Positions 6,249-13,555 of a stretch of DNA of 21,798 bases are shown here, piece after piece. How positions within the stretch are numbered: position 1 is the stretch's first letter; each line of letters begins with the position of its first letter. The stretch is taken from the IMG/VR virus record IMGVR_UViG_3300022188_000412, positions 1 through 21,798 of that record, one strand, 5' to 3'. The translations under genes were made by a program, and so were the position numbers. This stretch comes from a virus. Below the pieces are notes generated by a model. That model did no database searches, was not told where the DNA came from, and saw only the letters and a list, made by a program, of their open reading frames with translations.

Positions 6249-6461
6249 ATGAAAGATGAAAAAGATAGAATTCGTATTCATTTTATTTTAGAGAAAGAAA
6301 TAGTCGCTAATTTTGAAAGTTTTTATATTCCTTTAATTGGGGATTATCTAAATCTTAGTATATGGGATTCTTCTTTTGAACATTATCAAGTAAAAAAACG
6401 TGAGTGGGTATATGCAGTTGGAGAATTATTAAAAATAAATATAACAATTAAAGTAGTATAA
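6249..6461 (+). CDS. Unknown small protein (70 aa)
   Basis: A 70-residue protein with ATG 6249 chosen because AGAGGTG lies at 6236-6242; a TTG at 6228 in frame lies in the palindrome. It begins MKDEKDRIRIHFILEKEI, and beta strands are predicted. It has no recognised family. It sits between the PD-(D/E)XK nuclease and the AAA_24 ATPase, so may belong to that recombination unit, by position only. Confidence 0.6.
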   Translation: MKDEKDRIRIHFILEKEIVANFESFYIPLIGDYLNLSIWDSSFEHYQVKKREWVYAVGELLKINITIKVV

Positions 6462-6474
6462 AAAGGAGGTATCA

Positions 6475-7329
6475 TTGGCATCTTTACTTAGTATCAAGAA
6501 AAAAGCAGCCCAAATAAAGCAGATGTATGACGAAGATCCCAGGAATCAGACGTTTAACGCTATTATTCACGGACCTATCAAGACAGGTAAAACTTCTCTT
6601 TTACGCACTTGTCCGAAACCTGTTTTTGTCCACTCTTTTGATCCAGGGGGAACGGATGTTCTCAAGGACATGATAGAAACAGGAGAGGTTCTGGTTGATA
6701 CAAGTTTTGAGAAAGAAGATCCTTTTAAACCTAAAGCTTGTAGATCATGGGAGGATTCTTTTAACGATCTTTACAAGCAAGATTTCTTCTCTCATGTAGG
6801 AACCTTTGCCATTGACAGTATGACGACCTGGGCACAGACTATCATGTACGAGGTCATCAGGCGGGCAGTTGCTTCTCCACGGGGGAAAAAGGCAGGAAGA
6901 GTTAACGGAGGTTCTCCACAGGAAAATGACTGGCTTCCGCAGATGAGTTTTATCGAGAATTATATGCGAAAGTTCCTCTCCCTGCCTTGCCATTGCATTC
7001 TCCTTGGTCATAGCGACCTGCCGAAAGATCGAGAAGGAAACCCAGTTGGAGATCTGGGGATAATGATAACTGGGAAGCTCCGGGAACGTATCCCTGCTCT
7101 TTTTTCTGAAATCTATTATCTGCGAATAAAAGATTATAAGAAGGAAACGAGAGAGCTTCTCATCAAACCCACTTATGGAATCCAGGTTGGCACGAGACTT
7201 GGGAATGGAGGTAAGTTAGAGAAAACAGAACCACCGGATATAGGGAAGATTATGAGAAAAGTAGGTCTTGATACAACAAGTAAACCTTTATTTAATGAGA
7301 TAATAATAGAACAAGAGGAGACAAGCTGA
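6475..7329 (+). CDS. AAA_24/Sak4-like RecA-fold ATPase
   Basis: A 284-residue P-loop ATPase. Walker A is HGPIKTGKTS (residues 32-41) and Walker B is FAIDSMTTWA (111-120). The following segment ILLGHSDLPKDREGNPVGD (from about 176) has the family's sensor-like layout. This matches phage AAA_24 proteins, several of which are Sak4-type single-strand annealing recombinases working with an SSB. The start is TTG 6475, not ATG: AAGGAGGT at 6463-6470 fixes it and no ATG is close. Its TGA overlaps the next ATG (TGATG), coupling it to the putative ssDNA-binding protein. Recombinase activity is inferred. Confidence 0.82.
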   Translation: MASLLSIKKKAAQIKQMYDEDPRNQTFNAIIHGPIKTGKTSLLRTCPKPVFVHSFDPGGTDVLKDMIETGEVLVDTSFEKEDPFKPKACRSWEDSFNDLYKQDFFSHVGTFAIDSMTTWAQTIMYEVIRRAVASPRGKKAGRVNGGSPQENDWLPQMSFIENYMRKFLSLPCHCILLGHSDLPKDREGNPVGDLGIMITGKLRERIPALFSEIYYLRIKDYKKETRELLIKPTYGIQVGTRLGNGGKLEKTEPPDIGKIMRKVGLDTTSKPLFNEIIIEQEETS

Positions 7330-7757
7330 TGAGTTTTTTAGATCTGAGTAATGAAAATCTGGATGATGCGAAAGAGCCAAAATGCGTAGATGAGGGAGAA
7401 TATACTCTGAGCATTACTGATTGGAAAACAGATGAGGAGGGAAAAGTAGAAAAAAGAGATCTTAACGATAATCCTTTCATCATGCCTGTGCTGGAAGTCA
7501 TTGAGTGCGAGGAAGCAGAATATGCTAAACCTATCACTCATTTTCTCCGCCTACCTTATCCTGAGATGAGTAAAAAAGATCGAAATGATGCCCAGTGGAA
7601 TCTGAAATGCTTCTTTGATGCCTTTGAAATAGATTATACTCAGCGTCTGGATTTCGATGAAACTCTGGGAAAAACCTGCGAAGCTCTGCTGACTGTCCAG
7701 CCTGATACTGGTTACGGAGAGCAGAATCGTGTTCAGCGTTTTATTAATCCGAGATAG
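7329..7757 (+). CDS. Putative ssDNA-binding protein, DUF669-like
   Basis: A 142-residue protein with the acidic N-terminus, EGEYTLSITDWKTDEEGK core and late FINPR typical of DUF669-like phage proteins. These are encoded directly after the AAA_24/Sak4 ATPase and are thought to act as its ssDNA-binding partner. Here the genes overlap by one base, the same order. It is predicted as an OB-like beta-rich fold with a central helical insert (NDAQWNLKCFFDAFEI). A strong terminator follows directly. Family assignment rests on pattern and context; no ssDNA-binding signature is unequivocal. Confidence 0.6.
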   Translation: MSFLDLSNENLDDAKEPKCVDEGEYTLSITDWKTDEEGKVEKRDLNDNPFIMPVLEVIECEEAEYAKPITHFLRLPYPEMSKKDRNDAQWNLKCFFDAFEIDYTQRLDFDETLGKTCEALLTVQPDTGYGEQNRVQRFINPR

Positions 7758-7764
7758 TTAACAG

Positions 7765-7792
7765 AAGGGGGAGGAGAAATCTTCCCCTTTTT
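7765..7792 (+). terminator. Intrinsic terminator
   Basis: AAGGGG (7765-7770) pairs with CCCCTT (7784-7789), then a bulged G, then AGGA with TCTT (one G-U) closing a GAAA loop, followed by a T-run ending at 7792. It ends the ligase-to-ssDNA-binding operon. Confidence 0.85.
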
Positions 7793-7805
7793 AAAAGGAG
7801 AAAAC

Positions 7806-7949
7806 ATGGGAGATACATATATAGCTTAGCTCAACCTGAAAGAAATTTATTCTAAAATTGCATCTAAACTAAAAGTGCCAATAAAAAGCAATCCAAATTG
7901 CTGCCATGTGTGTGAAGTTTATATGCAGGGAGAAAAAGGAAGCAGATGA
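7806..7949 (+). pseudogene. Small gene interrupted by in-frame TAG
   Basis: AAAAGGAG precedes ATG 7806. The frame reads MGDTYIA, then TAG (7827-7829), then LNLKEIYSKIASKLKV, NCCHVCEVYMQGEKGSR and TGA at 7947-7949, which overlaps the ATG of the next gene (ATGA). The good ribosome binding site, coding-like sequence after the stop and conserved-style junction suggest an intact 47-aa gene until recently. One C-to-T change in CAG (Gln) would create the TAG. Readthrough, sequencing error or true decay all fit. Without readthrough only seven residues are made. Confidence 0.5.
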
Positions 7950-8218
7950 TAGATAGAATAGTAGAAATAATTATTGCATGTTGTATTATAGTTAGTATTT
8001 ATATTTCTATTTATGGTTTCTATCAACTCTGGACAAGAACAGAGAGACAAGAACAGCTTCAAGCATATGAAATTAAAATCGTTATTCTTAATGATAAAAT
8101 CTACTGGCTTAAACAAACTAACAAACTATCAAATGTTCTGGAACAACTTCTCACTCCAATGCAGATAGATGAACTTGAGTTAATGAGTGAGCAGTTGAGA
8201 CAGAGGAAGGAGAAATAA
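7946..8218 (+). CDS. Small membrane-anchored coiled-coil protein (90 aa)
   Basis: A single N-terminal hydrophobic segment (residues 6-26, IIIACCIIVSIYISIYGF region) is followed by a charged helical tail with heptad-like spacing (residues 35-90). No signal-peptidase site is evident, so it is probably an inner-membrane protein with a cytoplasmic coiled coil. Such proteins may tether replication or act against the host, but nothing specific can be read. GGAAG precedes the ATG, and its TAA overlaps the next ATG (TAATG). Not recognised as a holin: only one transmembrane segment and no lysis neighbours. Confidence 0.65.
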   Translation: MIDRIVEIIIACCIIVSIYISIYGFYQLWTRTERQEQLQAYEIKIVILNDKIYWLKQTNKLSNVLEQLLTPMQIDELELMSEQLRQRKEK

Positions 8219-8463
8219 TGCTAGATGAATATCAAGAGTTATTGACAGTAGTAGAGGAAATAAAAGATATACTGCGTCCAAAAGAAGAACTAACAAATCA
8301 AGCCCAACTTATCAAGCTTATCAGAACAATTACTTACTTTGGAAAGGAAAGTTGGCTCGAAAATGTTATTCAGCACTCACTACCTGAAGGAATAAATAAG
8401 TTTGGTAATGTAAACCAAATCAAAATTAAAACAGAAACAGAAACAGAAAAGGAAAAGGAATGA
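8218..8463 (+). CDS. Unknown small acidic protein (81 aa)
   Basis: An 81-residue helical protein starting MLDEYQELLTVVEEIKDIL, coupled to the previous gene by a TAATG junction. The C-terminal tail KTETETEKEKE is low complexity, encoded by a tandem ACAGAA repeat (three copies near 8430-8446) that may vary in length. The stop overlaps the next ATG (ATGA). It has no recognised domain. Confidence 0.6.
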   Translation: MLDEYQELLTVVEEIKDILRPKEELTNQAQLIKLIRTITYFGKESWLENVIQHSLPEGINKFGNVNQIKIKTETETEKEKE

Positions 8464-8909
8464 AAGAAAGTGCTTGCACTGGCTGCCCATTGGAAAAACA
8501 GAGCAAAAATACTCAAATTTGTTCTTTCTGTCTTCGTCGCATCCAAGCAGTGGAAGGAAAACCTATAACCGCTCCTTATCCAACACAAGCAGATGTTGAA
8601 AAAGCATGTCAAATTCTTCGCTCTTGTTATGATATGGATAAAGATCCATTAGTAACTGGATCTAAATCTTCTGTTTGCGAAAGCTGTGGAGGAGAACTCT
8701 CTTGTTATTCTGCTTCAAACCTCTGTCGAAGATGTTATCTTAGATCAGGTGAAGTATGCCGGACAGAAACATGTGAAAACAAACTTTCGCCTCATAATAA
8801 ATCAGGTTTTTGCCGAGATTGTGGGAGGATTATTCATGAAAGAAAAAAGTTAGGATTAGATCCTTATGCACCTGTTAAAAAGAGAAAAAGGGTAAAAGGA
8901 TATGAATAA
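8460..8909 (+). CDS. Three-zinc-ribbon protein (149 aa)
   Basis: A 149-residue cysteine-rich protein. Pairs are C6/C9 with C21/C24, C73/C76 with C89/C92, and C100/C105 with C118/C121, that is three likely zinc-binding modules. Residues 25-70 form a linker with TQADVEKACQILRSCYDMD. The C-terminus is strongly basic (KLGLDPYAPVKKRKRVKGYE), which fits DNA or RNA binding. Phage multi-zinc-ribbon proteins can be transcription factors or host RNA-polymerase-binding proteins; here that is a guess. The start follows AAAAGGAAAAGG, with ATGA coupling to the previous gene. Confidence 0.75.
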   Translation: MKESACTGCPLEKQSKNTQICSFCLRRIQAVEGKPITAPYPTQADVEKACQILRSCYDMDKDPLVTGSKSSVCESCGGELSCYSASNLCRRCYLRSGEVCRTETCENKLSPHNKSGFCRDCGRIIHERKKLGLDPYAPVKKRKRVKGYE

Positions 8910-8913
8910 CTAT

Positions 8914-8928
8914 GTTCAAAAAATGAAC
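8914..8928. repeat. 15-bp palindrome copy 7
   Basis: GTTCAAAAAATGAAC, with AATAACTAT upstream and AAAGAGGAGG downstream. It lies between the zinc-ribbon gene stop (8909) and the start at 8947. Confidence 0.85.
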
Positions 8929-8946
8929 AAAGAGGAGGAAGCTAAT

Positions 8947-9192
8947 ATGAATATGGAAGAACTTAAAAAAATAGATCTAGTAAAAATGGCAGAAATGGGA
9001 GAACTCCTTAAAACAGCCTATAACTGTTTTACTAATATTTATGTATCTTTTATAGGTCATGAGCCGCCTATTATAGAATATTGGCTCTATATTGAAAAAG
9101 ATATCTACGGTCAATATCATTATTCTTGGGAGAGCCTTTGCATGGCAGTTGTAAAACTTCTTAAAGATAAAAAGGAAGAAAATGAAAGATAA
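8947..9192 (+). CDS. Unknown small protein (81 aa)
   Basis: Starts at ATG 8947, because AGAGGAGG lies at 8931-8938; an ATG at 8902 in frame would translate the palindrome and lacks a suitable site. The product begins MNMEELKKIDLVKMAEMGEL and contains an aromatic central region (IIEYWLYIEKDIYGQYHYSW). It may be a small alpha-helical adaptor. No homolog is recognised. It overlaps the next gene by 11 bases. Confidence 0.6.
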   Translation: MNMEELKKIDLVKMAEMGELLKTAYNCFTNIYVSFIGHEPPIIEYWLYIEKDIYGQYHYSWESLCMAVVKLLKDKKEENER

Positions 9193-9376
9193 AAGACATA
9201 GAGTAACTATTGATATAACTCTTGAACAGGAAAAGTTCCTCTCTCAGCTTCCTTATGGAAAGAAGAAAGAACTCTTTGGCTCTATTATAGATCTTCTAAT
9301 CTACTTAACCAGTCTTCATGGAGGTCGAATCTTTCAACGTATTATAGCACAGAAAATAGATATAAAAATCTTATAA
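9182..9376 (+). CDS. Small putative DNA-binding protein, RHH-like (64 aa)
   Basis: A 64-residue basic protein beginning MKDKRHRVTIDITLEQEKFL. The RVTIDITLEQEKFLSQL segment looks like the strand-plus-helix start of a ribbon-helix-helix or related small DNA-binding fold, followed by KKKELFGSIIDLLIYL. The match is by pattern only. AAGGAAG precedes the ATG, and the gene overlaps its upstream neighbour. It could bind the palindrome family, since RHH dimers bind palindromes, but no sequence evidence ties them. Confidence 0.45.
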   Translation: MKDKRHRVTIDITLEQEKFLSQLPYGKKKELFGSIIDLLIYLTSLHGGRIFQRIIAQKIDIKIL

Positions 9377-9384
9377 GGAATCTT

Positions 9385-9687
9385 ATGGATATTCGCTTTT
9401 TCAGAAAAAGTATCTCTCAAATGGATGATGATGAAAGTTTTAAACATATCAGATATCTACGTTCTCTGCGAAGAGAGATGAAAAAAATTAAAGAAAAAAA
9501 AGTCAAGATTAAAACAAAGGGGAAGAAGAAAACTATCATTCTATCTGCTGCTACTGATCTTGATAAACTTTCAGCAGAAGAGAAAAATATACTTCTTCAG
9601 AAAATGTTAAAACTTAAAAGAATTAAAGGAGAAAAGAAAGATGCAAAAAAGTCCAGCGTTAAAAATATCTCAAATAGTAGTTCATGA
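9385..9687 (+). CDS. Unknown highly basic protein (100 aa)
   Basis: A 100-residue protein dominated by lysine and arginine, with a central stretch MKKIKEKKVKIKTKGKKK and a helical C-terminal half (AEEKNILLQKMLKLKRIKG). It probably binds nucleic acid non-specifically. AAGGA at 9376-9380 precedes ATG 9385. Its last 47 bases overlap the start of the ParB-methyltransferase gene in another frame, so its C-terminal tail (SSVKNISNSSS) may be dictated by that gene. Confidence 0.55.
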   Translation: MDIRFFRKSISQMDDDESFKHIRYLRSLRREMKKIKEKKVKIKTKGKKKTIILSAATDLDKLSAEEKNILLQKMLKLKRIKGEKKDAKKSSVKNISNSSS

Positions 9688-11023
9688 TATTCTGCTCTCT
9701 GATATCGAAGTAGGGGAACGTTTTAGGAAAGATATGGGAGAACTTAATATTCTTGCTGCTTCGATAAAAAAGGACGGTCTGATACATCCTATTGCAGTAA
9801 GTAAGAATAAGGGAGAGAAACCATATCGTCTTATAGCAGGGGGTCGTCGTCTTGCTGCTATTACTCATATATGGAAAACATCTCATCCCAAAAATCCAGA
9901 GCAGCATAAAGTTTCTTGCAGAATTTTTGATGAAGATATACCAGAACTCCAACTTCGTGTTCTGGAATTTGCAGAAAATCTTTATCGTCACGATATGTCC
10001 TGGCAGGAAGAATGCAATTTGAAAGATCGTATTCACACTCTCCAACAGCAGATTCACGGTAAGAAACAATCAACATCTCCAGATGCTCCTGGGTGGTCGT
10101 TGCAAGATCTTTCTAAAATGACTGGGAAATCTAAAGGTTCTCTCTCTGGTGATCTCGCTCTTGCAAAAGTCATGAAAGATGTTCCTGAAGTAGATTGGTC
10201 TAAATTTGCAACAAAGAATGATGCACAGAAAGCATTAAAACTGGTAAAGAAAACGGTCAAACAATCCACAGATGCGGCTATAGCAAAGAAGATTATTGGA
10301 GAAGGGGATAGCCTGAAGAAGAAGCTTATAAACTCTTATCATATTATAGATTTCTTTGAAGGAGTGAAAAAACTCGGTAACGCTACAATGGATTTTATAG
10401 AGATCGATCCTCCTTATGCTATTGATTTGGAGAAACAGAAAAAAGATTATAATTATTCTGGCTATAATGAGATATCGCAAGCAGATTATCCTACTTTTAT
10501 GCAAAATCTTTTCACTGAATGCTACAGAGTTCTCAAACCTAATCGCTGGATGGTATGTTGGTTCGGACCTGATCCCTGGTTCGAGAATATTCATCAGTGG
10601 CTGGAAGATGCTAAGTTTAAGAATAAAAAAATCCCTTCTATCTGGGTGAAAGAAACTCTGGATAATACTGATCATATCAGCGCTCAATGTATGAGTCCTA
10701 ATCATGTTCTAGCAGCCGGTTACGAAATGTTTTTTCTTGCTCGTAAAGGTTCTCCCCAACTTAACAAACCAGGAAGTACAAATGTCTTTGGACATAGACC
10801 TATTCCTTCTCAGCAGAAAGTTCATCCAACAGAGCGTCCGATAGAACTTATAACAGATATTCTCAATACCTGCACAGCACCTGGCTCTAACATACTTGTC
10901 CCTTTTGCAGGAAGTGGAAACACTTTGATTGCAGCCGCCCAGAATCAAATGGTTTCAATCGGTTTTGATTTGACAGAGGCTTATTTTGAGAGTTTTATAA
11001 TTAAAGTGCATCGCTTATTTTAA
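9641..11023 (+). CDS. ParB-domain / DNA methyltransferase fusion
   Basis: A 460-residue fusion. Residues 20-125 are a ParB-like N-terminal domain: GERFRKDMGEL, AASIKKDGLIHPIAV, and the box RLIAGGRRLAA (63-73). Residues 150-180 form a helix-turn-helix-like segment (WSLQDLSKMTGKSKGSL). Residues 225-460 are a DNA methyltransferase with DPPY (256-259) before PFAGSGNT (421-428), i.e. the beta order, adding methyl to N6 of adenine or N4 of cytosine. HPTERPIELI is the usual preceding segment. It likely protects phage DNA or marks a site; the ParB-like part may add DNA binding or CTP/nuclease activity. The target is unknown. GGAGAA precedes the ATG. Confidence 0.88.
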   Translation: MQKSPALKISQIVVHDILLSDIEVGERFRKDMGELNILAASIKKDGLIHPIAVSKNKGEKPYRLIAGGRRLAAITHIWKTSHPKNPEQHKVSCRIFDEDIPELQLRVLEFAENLYRHDMSWQEECNLKDRIHTLQQQIHGKKQSTSPDAPGWSLQDLSKMTGKSKGSLSGDLALAKVMKDVPEVDWSKFATKNDAQKALKLVKKTVKQSTDAAIAKKIIGEGDSLKKKLINSYHIIDFFEGVKKLGNATMDFIEIDPPYAIDLEKQKKDYNYSGYNEISQADYPTFMQNLFTECYRVLKPNRWMVCWFGPDPWFENIHQWLEDAKFKNKKIPSIWVKETLDNTDHISAQCMSPNHVLAAGYEMFFLARKGSPQLNKPGSTNVFGHRPIPSQQKVHPTERPIELITDILNTCTAPGSNILVPFAGSGNTLIAAAQNQMVSIGFDLTEAYFESFIIKVHRLF

Positions 11024-11028
11024 TCTTC

Positions 11029-11043
11029 GTTCAAAAAATGAAC
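11029..11043. repeat. 15-bp palindrome copy 8
   Basis: GTTCAAAAAATGAAC, with AATCTTC upstream and ACAGTG downstream, followed by TAAGGAGG and the polymerase start. It lies in the 48-base gap between the methyltransferase and polymerase genes. Confidence 0.8.
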
Positions 11044-11071
11044 ACAGTGCAATCATTAAGGAGGAATATCT

Positions 11072-13555
11072 ATGAAACTTCCAAAAGCTTTCACAACTGT
11101 TCCTCCTACTCATAACATAACAGCCCCTTATGTGGGAGTGGGAGAACAGCCGAACTATCAAGATGTTAAAAAAAGAAAAATGTTTGACGGGGCTGTAGGG
11201 AGAGAGCTTGATGAAGATCTTGCAGCCGCTGATCTGAGCAGACCGTTAATCTATCTTACAAATGTCATCAAGGATAAGGATAAATATAAAGAACATTACA
11301 TTCAACTATATAAAAATAAAACTCTGCTGAAGGAACCAATCATCAGTGAACGTGGAATAGAATATCTAAAATTCCTCCAGTGGGAACTTGCCCAAACCAA
11401 AGCTGTTTATTTCATAGCCTTTGGAGGGATTGCTCTTTTTGCTTTAACGGAACGAACAGGTATTCAAAAATGGCGAGGGAGTGTTCTAGATTGTACACTG
11501 GTTCCTGGAAGAAAAGTGATTCCTATTCTTCACCCTGCAACTGTTGTCCCTCCCCAGAATCAGTTCTTAAACAAGCGTCTTATTATTTTTGATTTAAAAC
11601 GAGTGAGGGAATATACAGAAAAACTACATGTACCTACAAAAAGATCGGTTGTTATAGAACCTTCTTTCAAACAGGTACTGGATTTTCTTTCTTTCTGTAA
11701 AACAAAAGGGCTTAATGGGAGCAGGATAAGTTATGACATCGAGGTCTATATGAATCGTGTTCATAAACAAGTAAGCTGTATTGCTTTCGCTATTAACAAG
11801 CAATCAATCTGCATACCTTTTGCTGATGGGAAGGGAGATTATTTCTCCATTCAACAAGAGGTAGATATATGGAAAAAGATTGCAGAAATTCTTGAACATC
11901 CAAAGATTAAGATTTGCGGGCAGAACCTGGTTTTTGATAATCATTTTCTGCTTCGCACATATGGGATAGTAACTACTAACATAGACGATACTATGGTCGC
12001 CCAGAATATTCTTATGTCTGATTTCCCTAAAGGTCTAGATTTCATCACATCAGTCTGGACTGATCATCCTTATTATAAAGCAGATGGGAAAGCATTCTTC
12101 TCTGGTCACGGTGTCTATCAGAAGTTCTGGCAGTATAATGCAAGTGATGCTCATATCTGTGATGAAGCTTTTCCTAAACAGCGAGAAGAAATAACAAAAC
12201 TGGGATCTCTCGCTGCTTATCAGCGCCAAGTTAAGATCATCGAACCCTTAGTTTATATGATGGAAAGAGGGATTAAAGTAAATGTAAAACTGATGGAACA
12301 AGAAGGTCGAGCATATAAACAGAAAATAGAAGAATTTCAAGATGAACTCAATCAGCTTGCAGGAAAACCTTTAAACGCTAAGAGCCCTAAACAACTAAAA
12401 GAATATTTCTTGGAAGAAAAAGGAATAAAACCATATAAAAAAGCAGGAAAGATAACCTATAACGATGATGCTATGAAGCGTCTTATCAGAAAAGGTTTCC
12501 ATGAAGCTAAACTGATTCAGCAGATTAGAAAATACACTAAACTTCGTTCTACTTATCTGGACATAAATAAGATTGATGAGGACGGAAGGATCAGATGTTC
12601 ATATAATCCTGCAGGAACTCGTTATAGTCGCATCTCATCAAGTAAAAGTATTTGGGGAACGGGTAATAACATGCAAAACTTCCCCCATCATATTCAGAAG
12701 TTTTTAGTTCCTGATAAAGGTTATGTATACTACGCTTTCGATTTAAGCCAAGCGGAGAATAGAATAGTTGCTTATGTCGGAGAAGTAATAGATATGATTG
12801 AATGCTTCGAGACAGGCGCAGATGTTCATGCTAAAACTGCCCGAATCATTATGAAGACTTTTTTTGGAGAAGAAAAAGCAAAACAAATATCAGTAGAAGA
12901 ACTTGCTCCTGTCGGGGACGGTTCTCATAAGTGGCGAGATTGGGGGAAAAAGGCCAATCATGGCTTTAACTACGACTGGGGATTCAAGAACTTTGCATTA
13001 GCTAATGAGATTCCTGAAAATGAGGGAAAATTTATTTACACTGCTTATCATAATCTTTATCCTGGTGTACAGCAATCTTATCATACTTATATTAAAGCTT
13101 GTCTTCGTTCTTCTCGTATCCTGACAAATCTCATGAAAAGAAAAACTCTTTTTCTAGGTCCTATTATAGGAGAAAAAGCTAACGAGACTTTTAAGGAAGC
13201 TTATTCTTGCATTCCACAGGGGACAGTTGGAGATATGGTTAACGAATATGGGTTAAATTATATCTATTATAATCAAAATATTTTTCGCCCAGTAGAACTT
13301 CTCCGTCAAGTCCACGATGAGATTGGTTTTCAGATTCCTCTTTCTCTCCCCTGGTCTGATCATGTCAAGCTCCTCACATTGATTAAGAAGAAACTTGAAA
13401 CTCCTTTGACAACTCACAATGGAAGAACATTCATAATTCCTGCTGATCTAACAATGGGAATTCATCTGGATAAAAATAATGGATACGAAGTAGATTTCTC
13501 GAATGCTCTGGAAGCGGAACTTCAAAAGGGATGGAGAACTTTAAATGAGCTATAA
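11072..13555 (+). CDS. Family-A DNA polymerase with N-terminal UDG-like domain
   Basis: An 827-residue replicative polymerase. Residues 20-175 resemble a family-4-type uracil-DNA glycosylase: VGEQP (23-27), FDGAVGRELDEDL, YLTNVIK, FGGIALFAL, and HPATVV (154-159), but without the usual Fe-S cysteines. Residues 215-370 are a DEDDy 3'-5' exonuclease: D222/E224, D289 (QNLVFDNHF) and Y355-D359 (YNASD). Residues 390-827 are a family-A polymerase: motif A DLSQAE with D557, O-helix R622, K626, H630 and Y634, and motif C HDE (748-750). H630 sits where most family-A enzymes have Phe or Tyr. AAGGAGG precedes the ATG. It overlaps the next gene by 11 bases. Confidence 0.92.
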   Translation: MKLPKAFTTVPPTHNITAPYVGVGEQPNYQDVKKRKMFDGAVGRELDEDLAAADLSRPLIYLTNVIKDKDKYKEHYIQLYKNKTLLKEPIISERGIEYLKFLQWELAQTKAVYFIAFGGIALFALTERTGIQKWRGSVLDCTLVPGRKVIPILHPATVVPPQNQFLNKRLIIFDLKRVREYTEKLHVPTKRSVVIEPSFKQVLDFLSFCKTKGLNGSRISYDIEVYMNRVHKQVSCIAFAINKQSICIPFADGKGDYFSIQQEVDIWKKIAEILEHPKIKICGQNLVFDNHFLLRTYGIVTTNIDDTMVAQNILMSDFPKGLDFITSVWTDHPYYKADGKAFFSGHGVYQKFWQYNASDAHICDEAFPKQREEITKLGSLAAYQRQVKIIEPLVYMMERGIKVNVKLMEQEGRAYKQKIEEFQDELNQLAGKPLNAKSPKQLKEYFLEEKGIKPYKKAGKITYNDDAMKRLIRKGFHEAKLIQQIRKYTKLRSTYLDINKIDEDGRIRCSYNPAGTRYSRISSSKSIWGTGNNMQNFPHHIQKFLVPDKGYVYYAFDLSQAENRIVAYVGEVIDMIECFETGADVHAKTARIIMKTFFGEEKAKQISVEELAPVGDGSHKWRDWGKKANHGFNYDWGFKNFALANEIPENEGKFIYTAYHNLYPGVQQSYHTYIKACLRSSRILTNLMKRKTLFLGPIIGEKANETFKEAYSCIPQGTVGDMVNEYGLNYIYYNQNIFRPVELLRQVHDEIGFQIPLSLPWSDHVKLLTLIKKKLETPLTTHNGRTFIIPADLTMGIHLDKNNGYEVDFSNALEAELQKGWRTLNEL

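Noticed and set aside
1215-7949. Genome-wide recoding of TGA to Trp or TAG to Gln
   Set aside because: TGA ends genes at 1623, 3005, 7329, 8463 and 9687, and TAG ends genes at 2060, 7757, 15075 and 16817, so both are used as normal stops.
8902-8946. ATG 8902 as the start of the gene ending at 9192
   Set aside because: It would translate palindrome copy 7 and overlaps the previous stop; AGAGGAGG is correctly spaced for ATG 8947.
10970-11001. TTGACA at 10970 and TATAAT at 10996 as a promoter for the polymerase
   Set aside because: The spacer is 20 bp, too long for efficient initiation, and the pair lies in the methyltransferase coding sequence.
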